A DNA stretch of 64,000 nt from Burkholderiales bacterium (GTDB lineage: Bacteria; Pseudomonadota; Gammaproteobacteria; Burkholderiales; Burkholderiaceae_C), in contig QBMB01000005.1 of assembly GCA_003241965.1 (NCBI GenBank), positions 1 through 64,000 on the forward strand. The letters are read 5' to 3'. Below the pieces are notes generated by a model, which had not been told where the DNA came from, made no database searches, and saw nothing but the letters and a program-made list of their open reading frames with translations. Positions 28,637-37,397 of this stretch are shown here, in pieces; the first letter of the stretch is position 1; each line of letters begins with the position of its first letter. The position numbers were made by a program, and so were the translations under genes.

Positions 28637-29505
28637 TCGATTACGGAAAAACCAAGGCTTGGCGTTCAGACCCGGTGCGCCACAGCTACGCCACGAAGGA
28701 CACCATCCTCTATGCGCTGGGCCTGGGACTGGGCACCGACCCTCTGGACGCGCAGCAACTGCGCTACGTGTATGAAAAAGACCTGGTGGCACTGCCCACC
28801 ATGGCCGCGGTGTTGGCCTCGCCCGGCGCCTGGATGCGCGATCGCAAGGAACTGGGCATCGATTTTCTCAAGCTGGTTCATGGCGAGCAGGGCGTCACCA
28901 TCCATTCTCCGCTGCCTGTTGCAGGCACCGTGGTCGGTGAAAGCCGTGTGGTGCGCCTGGTCGACAAGGGCGAGGGCAAGGGCGCCATCCTGCATGTGGA
29001 GAAGTCACTCAAGGACGAGGCAAGCGGGCAGTTGCTCGCAACGGCGGAGCAGGTCCTGTTCCTGCGCGGGGACGGTGGCTTTGCGGCTGACCAGGGAGGT
29101 GACGAGCCGGCTCCCGCGCTGCCTGCCCCTCCGGATACGGCGGCCGATGTCGCGCTGGAATTGCCCACGCGCCCGGAAGCGGCGCTGCTGTACCGGCTCT
29201 CGGGCGACCTCAACCCGCTGCATGCCGATCCCGTGGTCGCTGCGAAGGCGGGCTTCCCCAAGCCGATCCTGCACGGGCTGGCCTCGTGGGGCAACGCCGG
29301 CCGTGGCATCGTGCAGCTGTTCTGTGGCCACGACCCGGCGCGCCTGCGCTCGATTAGGGCCCGCCTGACCTCGCCGGTTTACCCCGGCGAGACACTGGTG
29401 CTCGAATGCTGGCGGGTGGCGGCCGATGAGGTGGCATTCCGCGCCCGGGTGAAGGAGCGCGATGTGGTCGTTCTCAACAACGGTCGCGCGGGGATTGCTG
29501 CATGA
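28633..29505 (+). CDS. MaoC family (double hot-dog) enoyl-CoA hydratase
   Basis: ALLYRLSGDLNPLHADPVVAAKAGFPKPILHG hydratase 2 motif. Confidence 0.9.
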   Translation: MIDYGKTKAWRSDPVRHSYATKDTILYALGLGLGTDPLDAQQLRYVYEKDLVALPTMAAVLASPGAWMRDRKELGIDFLKLVHGEQGVTIHSPLPVAGTVVGESRVVRLVDKGEGKGAILHVEKSLKDEASGQLLATAEQVLFLRGDGGFAADQGGDEPAPALPAPPDTAADVALELPTRPEAALLYRLSGDLNPLHADPVVAAKAGFPKPILHGLASWGNAGRGIVQLFCGHDPARLRSIRARLTSPVYPGETLVLECWRVAADEVAFRARVKERDVVVLNNGRAGIAA

Positions 29506-30491
29506 ACGTGCCGACCACCATGCGCGCTTGGCAGGTCGAGGAGATCACCGAAGCGGGCACACTGGTGCAGCGCGAGATAGCGGTGCCCCAACCCACCGCG
29601 GACCAGTACCTGGTGCGGGTCGAAGCCGCCGGGATCGCGTTCGGTGACACCCTGATCGTGCGCGGCAAGTACCAGGTCAAGCCGCCCCTTCCCTTCACCC
29701 CGGGTTCGGAGGTGGTCGGCACCATCGTGGCGGGCGAGGGTGGGCCGCTGGCCGTCGGGACGCGCATCGCGAGCTCGTCGCGGCAGGGCGGCTTCGCCGG
29801 TTATGCCGTCGTGCCGCGCACCGAGGCCGTGGCCTTGCCTGCTGACCTGGCCGGGGGCGCTGGGCTGGCCCTGCGCAGCAACTATCCTACGTCGCTCTAC
29901 GCGTTGCGTGAAGTGGCTCGCCTCAAACCCGGAGAGACGGTGTTGGTGCATGCGGCTGCTGGCGGCGTCGGAAGTGCGGCTGTTGCGCTGGCAAAGTGGA
30001 TGGGTGCGCGCGTCCTGGCTACCGCTGGCGGGCCCACGAAGCTGGCGGCCGCCAAGGCTATCGGCGCCGACGAAGTCCTTGATTACCGCGATCCCTCCTG
30101 GGTCGACGCGGTCAAGAAACTGGCGCCTCAAGGTGTGGACGCGGTGTACGACCCGGTGGGTGGCGAAGTGGGAGTGCAGAGCATGCGCTGCCTCGGCTTC
30201 GGGGCGCGCTACTTGGTGATCGGCTTTGCCAGTGGCGCCTTGACGCAGTTGCCTGCCAACCGCCTGCTGTTGCACAACGCCACTGCGCACGGTGTGCTGT
30301 GGGGCGAGGTGCGCAAGCGCAACATGGCCCTGGCGACTCAGCTCACGCGCGACGCCTACGACGCACATGCCGCCGGCCGACTCGCGCTGCTGCCGGGACA
30401 GGGCTACCTGTTCGCTGACGCGCCTCGCGCGTTGGCGGCGCTGGAAGGCCGCGACAGCATCGGCAAGTTGTGGATTGATCTCTCGACGTGA
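29502..30491 (+). CDS. Quinone oxidoreductase-like MDR/zinc-independent alcohol dehydrogenase family protein
   Basis: VLVHAAAGGVGSAAVALAKWMGARVLATAGG. Confidence 0.88.
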   Translation: MNVPTTMRAWQVEEITEAGTLVQREIAVPQPTADQYLVRVEAAGIAFGDTLIVRGKYQVKPPLPFTPGSEVVGTIVAGEGGPLAVGTRIASSSRQGGFAGYAVVPRTEAVALPADLAGGAGLALRSNYPTSLYALREVARLKPGETVLVHAAAGGVGSAAVALAKWMGARVLATAGGPTKLAAAKAIGADEVLDYRDPSWVDAVKKLAPQGVDAVYDPVGGEVGVQSMRCLGFGARYLVIGFASGALTQLPANRLLLHNATAHGVLWGEVRKRNMALATQLTRDAYDAHAAGRLALLPGQGYLFADAPRALAALEGRDSIGKLWIDLST

Positions 30492-30516
30492 GCCTCGCCG
30501 CAAACGTATCGACCCC

Positions 30517-31779
30517 GTGACAACGCTCGCCAACGCATGGTTTCCGGCCCTGGCCGAACCTCAGGTGCGCCGGTATCTGATGGGGCAGGGTGCCTCCATC
30601 CTCGGGACGTGGATGCTGGATATCACGCTGAATCTGCTGGTGTGGCAACTGACGCGTGCACCGGCCATGCTCGGCGTGCTGAACTTCCTGCTCTACGGTC
30701 CGGGCCTGCTTGTCACTCCGTTGGTGTCGCCACGCTTGCACGCGGGCAATGCCCGGCGGGTCACTCTCTGGGTGTTGATGGCCGCGCTGGCGGTAGCGGT
30801 CGCCTTGACAGCTGCTGCCCTGCTTGATTGGCTCACTCTGCCGGTGCTTTTCGTTGCCGCAGCCGCGCGCGGGGTCCTCGGCGGGATGGAGGTGCCCTCG
30901 CGACAGATGCTGCTGGTGAACATCAGCCCAGACGACTCTCGTCTGGGTAGCGTGATCGCGATGAACACCGTTGTTTTCCTGCTCGCGCGCACCAGCGGCC
31001 CGGGCCTGGCGGCATTGATGTTCGAACCGCTCGGGCCGGGGTGTGCATTCGCATTGGCGGCGGGCGGATTGTTGTTCATGCTTCATTGCGTGGTTCGCTT
31101 GCGTGTGCGATCACAGGAGCATCCTTCGGCGCGTGGACAGCCCGCTCCCACAGGCTTGCGCGGGGCGTGGGAGTTCGTGCGACAGGACCGCTTCGGCAGC
31201 CTCTTCCTGCCGGTTGCCGCCGCCGTCGGACTCTGCGTGGGCGCGTACCAGACGCTGGTTCCGGTGCTGGCCGATCGCACCTTCGGTGACGCCAACCGGT
31301 GGACGGGGTGGTTTTTCGCGGCCGCAGGAGGCGGCGCCCTGGTGGCCGCGCTGCTGCTGTCATCGCGCTACCTCGACACCTTGCTGCGCCGATTCCTGCT
31401 GCTGGTGCCGTGGTCCGGGGTGGTCGCCCTGGCAGTTCTGGCCGTCAGCTCCCACGTGGCTGCCACGCTGGCGGCGTTCGCTGTGCTCGGGTTCTGCACT
31501 TCATTTGTTGGCACCGGTACCAACGCCACCTTGCATCGGCGGGCGCCGCCCGAGGCCAGAGGCGGGCTCATCGCGCTGTTCCTGCTGGCGTTCGTCGGCG
31601 TGATGCCTTTCGCCCAGCTGCTCGCGGGTCTGCTCGCGCAATGGCTTCCGCTGGGTGCGACCTTCGCCGTGCTGGCGGTGCTGCTCTGTACCGCTCTGAC
31701 TGCGCTTTACGGCGCGCGTTGGCGGCGGCAGGGAAGCCTGGAGCTGGACCTGGCCACGTCTGAAGGGAGGCACTCATGA
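30517..31779 (+). CDS. MFS transporter
   Basis: Multiple hydrophobic segments; GTG start; MFS-type PALAEPQVRRYLMGQGASILGTWML N-terminus. Confidence 0.8.
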   Translation: MTTLANAWFPALAEPQVRRYLMGQGASILGTWMLDITLNLLVWQLTRAPAMLGVLNFLLYGPGLLVTPLVSPRLHAGNARRVTLWVLMAALAVAVALTAAALLDWLTLPVLFVAAAARGVLGGMEVPSRQMLLVNISPDDSRLGSVIAMNTVVFLLARTSGPGLAALMFEPLGPGCAFALAAGGLLFMLHCVVRLRVRSQEHPSARGQPAPTGLRGAWEFVRQDRFGSLFLPVAAAVGLCVGAYQTLVPVLADRTFGDANRWTGWFFAAAGGGALVAALLLSSRYLDTLLRRFLLLVPWSGVVALAVLAVSSHVAATLAAFAVLGFCTSFVGTGTNATLHRRAPPEARGGLIALFLLAFVGVMPFAQLLAGLLAQWLPLGATFAVLAVLLCTALTALYGARWRRQGSLELDLATSEGRHS

Positions 31780-32981
31780 AACTGTTTGAAGGACTCAGGG
31801 TACTGGACGTGGCGGGTTACATCGCCGGGCCTGGCGCGGCGACCATCCTGGCCGATTTCGGCGCAGATGTGGTCAAGATCGAGATGCCTGGCGAGGGTGA
31901 CAGCTTCCGCGCAGTCTTCCGCAACGCCAATCTCGCCTATTCGGAACACAACTACCTGTGGATGCAGGTCGACCGCAGCCGGCGCGGACTGGCGCTGGAC
32001 CTCAAGCAGCCCGACGCCCAGACGGTGCTGCACCGACTGGTCGAGCAGGCGGACGTGCTGATCACGAACCACCCCCTGCCGCTGCGACCGCGCCTCGGGC
32101 TGGCGTGGGACCAGCTGCGAGACATCAATCCGCGCCTGATCTACGCCTCGCTTACCGGCTATGGCGAGTGCGGCGCGGAAAAGGACAAGGCCGGCTTCGA
32201 CGCCACCACCTACTGGGCCCGCAGTGGGCTGGCCGACCTCACGCGGCCCGACCCGGACGGACCGCCAGCAAATCCTGCCAACGGCCTGGGCGACCAGCCC
32301 ACCGCCGTCAGCCTGTATGCGGCCATCGTCACCGCGCTCTATCGCCGGGAACGCACGGGGCAAGGTGGGTACGTCGCCACTTCCCTGCTGGCAAATGGTG
32401 CCTGGGCCAACGCCATGGCAATCCAGGGGGCGTTGGCAGGAGGTGAGATCGTCTATCGCCAGCCGCGCGATGCGCCGCGCAACGCGTTGACCAATTTCTA
32501 CCGCTGTCGTGACGGTCGCTGGTTCATCCTGAGCTTGCTCTCGGAGGCGCGCAGCTGGGAGCCCCTCACGCGTGTACTGGGCACGCCGCATCTGCTGGAC
32601 GATGAGCGCTTCGCGACCCCAGAGGCGCGCCGCGCCAACGCGGTGCAGCTCGTGGCTCAGATGGACCTTGCGTTTCGCGCGCGCGACAGCGCGCAGTGGT
32701 CCTCGTTGTTTGAAGCCGCAGGCCTGACCGTGGGGGTCGTGGCTCGCAGTGGCGACGCTGTCGAAGACGCACAGATGCACGCCATCGGAGTGCTGGTGCC
32801 GGGTGACGGCATACCTGGTACGGGCTTGACGGTCAGCAGTCCGATCGAATTGGAAGGCGAGCACAAGGTGCACCCTCGAGCGGCGCCGTCCGTTGGGCAG
32901 CACAGTGACGAGGTGCTGCGTGAAGCGGGCTATGGCCCGAGCGAAATTGCACACATGCGCGCTGCCGGTTGGGTGGCGTAG
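31776..32981 (+). CDS. CaiB/BaiF family CoA-transferase
   Basis: FEGLRVLDVAGYIAGPGAATILADFGADVVKIEMPGEGD. Confidence 0.9.
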   Translation: MKLFEGLRVLDVAGYIAGPGAATILADFGADVVKIEMPGEGDSFRAVFRNANLAYSEHNYLWMQVDRSRRGLALDLKQPDAQTVLHRLVEQADVLITNHPLPLRPRLGLAWDQLRDINPRLIYASLTGYGECGAEKDKAGFDATTYWARSGLADLTRPDPDGPPANPANGLGDQPTAVSLYAAIVTALYRRERTGQGGYVATSLLANGAWANAMAIQGALAGGEIVYRQPRDAPRNALTNFYRCRDGRWFILSLLSEARSWEPLTRVLGTPHLLDDERFATPEARRANAVQLVAQMDLAFRARDSAQWSSLFEAAGLTVGVVARSGDAVEDAQMHAIGVLVPGDGIPGTGLTVSSPIELEGEHKVHPRAAPSVGQHSDEVLREAGYGPSEIAHMRAAGWVA

Positions 32982-32988
32982 GAACCCA

Positions 32989-33792
32989 ATGAACGAACAC
33001 AATTGCACTGAATCCGCTGCAGCCGTGCTTCTGACACGTCCGGCACCCCACGTCGCCCTGGTGACGATCAATCGCCCGCAGTTCCGAAATGCGGTCAACC
33101 GTGCGGTGGCGGTGCAACTCGCACACCATATGCGGGCGATCGAAGGCGACGCAGACGTCCACGTGGCCATTCTCACCGGCGCCGGTGACCTTGCCTTTTG
33201 TGCCGGTGTCGACCTCAAGGAAGTGGCAGATGGCTCCCCCTTGGGCGAGCGAAGCACCGGCAGCGGTGGATTTGCCGGTTTCGTTTTCGCTCCCCGCGAG
33301 AAGGTGTGGATTGCTGCGATCAACGGCGCCGCAGTGGCCGGCGGTCTCGAGCTGATGCTCGCCTGTGACTTTGCCATCGCTTCCGATCGCGCGGTCTTCG
33401 GCCTGCCCGAGGTGAAGCGTGGCCTCTGCGCGACCAGTGGCGGCGTGTTCCGCCTGCCGCGCGCCATTCCTCGCGGCGTGGCTCTCGAAATGATCGCCAC
33501 TGGCGACATTCTCGCCGCGCAGCGAGCGCTGGATCTGGGACTGGTGAATCGCTTGGTCCCGCCCGACGAACTGCTGTCCGCGGCGATCGAGGTGGCAAAG
33601 CGCATTGCGCGCAATGCACCACTCTCTGTGCGCTTGAGCCTTCAGCTGGCGCGCGTTGCACTTGACGAAGAAGAATCCACCTTGCGCCAGCGGGCGCAAT
33701 CGATCAGCCAGCAAATCATGGCATCGGAGGATGCGAAGGAAGGTCCCCGCGCGTTTGCCGAGCATCGCGAGCCGCGTTGGATCGGACGCTGA
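32989..33792 (+). CDS. Enoyl-CoA hydratase (crotonase family)
   Basis: AILTGAGDLAFCAGVDLKEVADG, AINGAAVAGGLELMLACDFAIA. Confidence 0.9.
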   Translation: MNEHNCTESAAAVLLTRPAPHVALVTINRPQFRNAVNRAVAVQLAHHMRAIEGDADVHVAILTGAGDLAFCAGVDLKEVADGSPLGERSTGSGGFAGFVFAPREKVWIAAINGAAVAGGLELMLACDFAIASDRAVFGLPEVKRGLCATSGGVFRLPRAIPRGVALEMIATGDILAAQRALDLGLVNRLVPPDELLSAAIEVAKRIARNAPLSVRLSLQLARVALDEEESTLRQRAQSISQQIMASEDAKEGPRAFAEHREPRWIGR

Positions 33793-34050
33793 CCTGCACA
33801 GCGATCTCAGTCATTGCGCACTCGCAAAGCCGAGAGTGCTGTGCGGAACATAGTGCGCGATCACCGGTCGATCAGTTACAGCGAACTCCAGGTCTGCCCC
33901 AGCCGGGGCGCGCGTGAGCATCACGTCAGACCCATCTATGGACCCCATATTTCGAGGCGGGCGCCCATGTGGAAATGTCGACTGGTCGCTGGCAAAGCGT
34001 GTTAATGATGGCGGTCTACCCCTGCGCGGCCCAGCCTCTGAACGCCAGGA

Positions 34051-35034
34051 TCATTCGGGCGTGATGTTCGCAGCCTTGATGGCCGCGCCCCAACGGGTTA
34101 GTTCCTCGTGGAGGAACCTCCGAGCCGCTTCGGGCGTGCCTCCCTCGGGCTGGAAGCCGAAGCTGTTGATGCGTGCGCTGACCTCTGGTAGCTGCACGAT
34201 GCGTGTGATCTCTGCCGACAGTCGATCGACGATTGGTTTGGGAGTCGCTGCGGGAACCGCTGCCATCGACCAACCCGGCAGGTTGACGGCAGGAAAACCG
34301 GCCTCGCTGAAAGTCGGTACATCTGGATAGTCCTTCAACCGGTTCGGCAAGGCGACGGCTAGTACCTTCAGATTGCCTGCGCGGGCCTGTGTCACCAGAC
34401 TGCCAGTAGAGCCGAAAACCGCTGCAATCTGACCGCCCATGACGGCCTGGATGGCGGGAGCTTCTCCTTTGAATGCGATGTGAACGAGGTCGATCCCCGA
34501 TGCCTGCGCCAGTGTGCCACCCATGATGTTGCCTGAACTCCCGGGACCGCTGGTGCCATAGTCAACGCCTCTTTTCTGAGACTTGGCCCACTCGATGAAC
34601 TGCTGCACAGTGTTCGCTGGCACATGCTTGCCGACGGCAAATGCATTGGGCAGCATGGCCACCACGGCCAGAGGGGTAAATTCTTGGATGGAGTAAGTGG
34701 GCGTCTTAGACAGTAGCGCGGTCTGCACCAGGCTGCTGATTGACAGCAGTACCGTGTATCCATCGGCCTGGCCTTTCGAGACCATGGAATAGGCGATCGC
34801 GCCGTTTCCGCCGGGCCTGTTGTCCACCAGCACCGGCTGCTTCCAGGACGCCGATAGGTGCTCGGCTATCAACCGCGCCATGGCGTCCATCGTGCCGCCC
34901 GGCGAAGTCGGGATGACAAGCCGAATCGGGCGTTCGGGATACCGAGCCGCATCCTGGGACCTGGCTGGAAAGGCCGTGACCAGTGCGCTTGCACCGAGGA
35001 AGGTGAGCGCCTGACGGCGTGAGCTGAGTTTCAT
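34051..35034 (-). CDS. Bug/TctC family periplasmic substrate-binding protein
   Basis: MKLSSRRQALTFLGASALVTAFPARSQDAARYPERPIRLVIPTSPGGTMDAMARLIAEHL. Confidence 0.9.
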   Translation of the reverse strand: MKLSSRRQALTFLGASALVTAFPARSQDAARYPERPIRLVIPTSPGGTMDAMARLIAEHLSASWKQPVLVDNRPGGNGAIAYSMVSKGQADGYTVLLSISSLVQTALLSKTPTYSIQEFTPLAVVAMLPNAFAVGKHVPANTVQQFIEWAKSQKRGVDYGTSGPGSSGNIMGGTLAQASGIDLVHIAFKGEAPAIQAVMGGQIAAVFGSTGSLVTQARAGNLKVLAVALPNRLKDYPDVPTFSEAGFPAVNLPGWSMAAVPAATPKPIVDRLSAEITRIVQLPEVSARINSFGFQPEGGTPEAARRFLHEELTRWGAAIKAANITPE

Positions 35035-35063
35035 GTTTGTCTCCTGTTGTGAGGTTTGGGTAG

Positions 35064-36032
35064 CTATAGGGAAGCGGCCGCCGCAGTCAGTCGTTCGCGA
35101 CACTGGGCCACCATGCGGGTGATCAGTTCCTGGCAACTGGGGATGTCGTGGATCAGTCCAACCACCTGACCCGCCCAGATCACGCCGTCGTCCAGGCTGC
35201 CGCTGGCTAGCGCTGCCCGCCCCCTGGGCCCAGCCACCAGCGGTCGCAGGTCTGCAAACTCGCATCCACCAGGGCGGCGCTCCAGTTCCAGCACTTGCTC
35301 CGACACTGTGTTGGACAGCACGCGCGCGGTATTTTTCAAGGTCCGGAACATGAGGCGGGTGTCGATCTCTCGGGCGTCAACCAGCGCCTGCTTGATCCGC
35401 TCATGCACCGGTGCCTCGCGCGTGGCGACGAAGCGGGTTCCCATGTTCACGCCGTGTGCGCCCAAGGCCAGCGCGGCCGCCATGCCGCGACCGTCGGCAA
35501 TGCCGCCGGAAGCGATCACCGGGATGTCCAGCGCTGCAACGGCGGCCGGGATCAGCACCAGGCCTGGCACGTCGTCTTCGCCCGGGTGGCCAGCGCATTC
35601 AAAGCCGTCGATGCTGACCACGTGTACGCCGCGAGCCTGCGCGGTGATCGCGTGGCGCACGGAAGTGCATTTGTGCAGAACGGTGATACCGGCGCGGCGC
35701 AGCCGCTCGAAGACCTCAGGCGGCACGTTGCCCGCAGTCTCGACTACTCGCACGCCATGATTGATGATCGTGTCGAAAATCTGCTCGTAAGGGGGTGGCG
35801 ACGTGGTGCGCAGCATGGTGACGTTGACGCCGAAGGGCTGATCCGTCAGCAAGCGGCAGCGCTCGATTTCTCGGCCGAGGTCTTCTGGGGTCGCTTGTGT
35901 CAGCGCGCTGAGGGTGCCGAGGCCTCCGGCGTTGGAAACGGCAGCCGCCATGTCGGCGGTGCCTACCCACTGCATGCCCCCCTGGACAATGGGATAACGG
36001 ATGCCTAGGAGTGAGGTGACTGGATTGCTCAT
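35064..36032 (-). CDS. Nitronate monooxygenase (2-nitropropane dioxygenase) family
   Basis: YPIVQGGMQWVGTADMAAAVSNAGGLGTLSALT; PVIASGGIADGRGMAAALALGAHGVNMGTRF. Confidence 0.9.
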   Translation of the reverse strand: MSNPVTSLLGIRYPIVQGGMQWVGTADMAAAVSNAGGLGTLSALTQATPEDLGREIERCRLLTDQPFGVNVTMLRTTSPPPYEQIFDTIINHGVRVVETAGNVPPEVFERLRRAGITVLHKCTSVRHAITAQARGVHVVSIDGFECAGHPGEDDVPGLVLIPAAVAALDIPVIASGGIADGRGMAAALALGAHGVNMGTRFVATREAPVHERIKQALVDAREIDTRLMFRTLKNTARVLSNTVSEQVLELERRPGGCEFADLRPLVAGPRGRAALASGSLDDGVIWAGQVVGLIHDIPSCQELITRMVAQCRERLTAAAASL

Positions 36033-36036
36033 GGAG

Positions 36037-36915
36037 TTACCAGCTCGGCTTGACCTCACCCGCGCCGAACGGTGCGTCGCGACGTTTGGCTGCGGCCTTG
36101 AACCCGAGAGACGCGACGTCAGCGTCGAATTCTTTCTTGGCCCGGGTCAGGTGGGCTCGGCTGTCCATTTCAGCTGCGAGGCGGGCCACAGTGCCCGCGC
36201 CGGCAAGCTCGAGCGCGATGTTGACGATGCGTTTGTTGGTGGCGAGCAGATCTGGATCAACGGTGGCCAGTCGCCTTGCCAGCGTCATCACCTCCTGCTC
36301 AAGTTCGGAAGCCGGCGCCGAAGCGACCACCAGTCCGATCTTGGCGGCGTCTCGGCCGCTCACCACGTCTCCGCTCAGCAGCAGCCGCTTGGCCCACTGC
36401 GGACCCACGTTGTAGATCCACATGTGGTTGGGCGGCGATCCCATGGCACGGGTGGCCGGAAATCCGATGCGCGCATCGTCGGCCGCAATCACCATGTCGC
36501 AATACAGGGCGAGGTCGGTACCACCGGCAACGCAATTCCCGTGAACCTTGGCGATCACCGGCTTGTGGATCACGAATGGCGTGCGCAGCAGCTCCTGGAA
36601 GCGCTCCAGCTTCCAGGCGTCATCGTCGAATGTTGCGCTACCGGTGCGGTAGGCGCCGACGTCGGGGCTTTCTGCTGCATAGCGGGCGTAGGCCGACTGC
36701 ATGTCGTAGCCGGCGCAGAAGTCAGGGCCGGCACCGTCGACCACGATCACACTGACGGCGCGCAGGTCGTCCGCTTCGAGGAGGGCGCCACGGAACTCGA
36801 CCAGCATGTCCCAGGACAGCGCATTGCGGCGGGAGGGGTTGTTCAGGGTGACGCGCGCTATCCGCTCGCTGATCTCCAGGGACACGAACTCGTTGGACTT
36901 CATCCACTTGTGCAT
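36037..36915 (-). CDS. Enoyl-CoA hydratase/isomerase family protein
   Basis: IVVDGAGPDFCAGYDMQSA, KVHGNCVAGGTDLALYCDMVIA; start likely MHKWMKSNEF at 36915. Confidence 0.88.
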   Translation of the reverse strand: MHKWMKSNEFVSLEISERIARVTLNNPSRRNALSWDMLVEFRGALLEADDLRAVSVIVVDGAGPDFCAGYDMQSAYARYAAESPDVGAYRTGSATFDDDAWKLERFQELLRTPFVIHKPVIAKVHGNCVAGGTDLALYCDMVIAADDARIGFPATRAMGSPPNHMWIYNVGPQWAKRLLLSGDVVSGRDAAKIGLVVASAPASELEQEVMTLARRLATVDPDLLATNKRIVNIALELAGAGTVARLAAEMDSRAHLTRAKKEFDADVASLGFKAAAKRRDAPFGAGEVKPSW

Positions 36916-36947
36916 GGGGTTTCCGGGTTGACTGATGATGTATGTGT

Positions 36948-36960
36948 ATGGTTGAACCAT
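36948..36960. promoter_or_regulatory. Palindromic operator site 6 (ATGGTTGAACCAT)
   Basis: Perfect 5-bp arms ATGGT/ACCAT, upstream of ECH-NMO-Bug operon. Confidence 0.7.
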
Positions 36961-37049
36961 TTTTATACAGATACAAAACGCATGTCAACCGTGTTTCCCC
37001 AATGAAAACGCCCGGCGAATGGCCAGGCGTTCGATCAACACAACCTCGA

Positions 37050-37397
37050 TTAGTCGATGGAGACTGCCAGATCAACGGACCGAACTAGCCTTGTCTCCTG
37101 AGCAGTGATGAGATGAGCGGAGGCGGAGAGGTAGGCCGGGAATGCCGGATGACTGTCGCGCGCGGTGCAGCGGCGCTCGTAGTCGGCCAGATCGTCGTAG
37201 CCCCACAAATGCACGAACTGGTTCTGCGGTCCCACCAGGCTGGTGTAAAAGCCCAGCGGATATCCCAGTGTCTGCAGCAGCACGGGCATGGCCAGTTCCC
37301 TGAACACCTCCAGGAATTCGGGCATCTTGCGCAGCGCGATGGTGTACACACGATGGTCGATCAGCGCCTTCGTCGGCACCTGCATGGTCGTGTTCAT
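37050..37397 (-). CDS. NIPSNAP family protein
   Basis: DHRVYTIALRKMPEFLEVFRELAMPVLLQTLGYPLGFYTSLVGPQNQFVHLWGYDDLADYERR. Confidence 0.85.
   Translation of the reverse strand: MNTTMQVPTKALIDHRVYTIALRKMPEFLEVFRELAMPVLLQTLGYPLGFYTSLVGPQNQFVHLWGYDDLADYERRCTARDSHPAFPAYLSASAHLITAQETRLVRSVDLAVSID

Noticed and set aside
33815-34050. Open frame on the minus strand (…NMGSIDGSDVMLTRAPAGADLEFAVTDRPVIAHYVPHSTLGFASAQ*) in the gap between the crotonase and Bug genes
   Set aside because: Short, no family recognised, no clear start or ribosome-binding site; possibly a gene remnant but not supportable from sequence alone.
36915-36960. N-terminal extension MVQPYTYIISQPGNP of the enoyl-CoA hydratase ORF
   Set aside because: Start codon again falls inside operator site 6; MHKW/MKSNEF start fits the crotonase family better.
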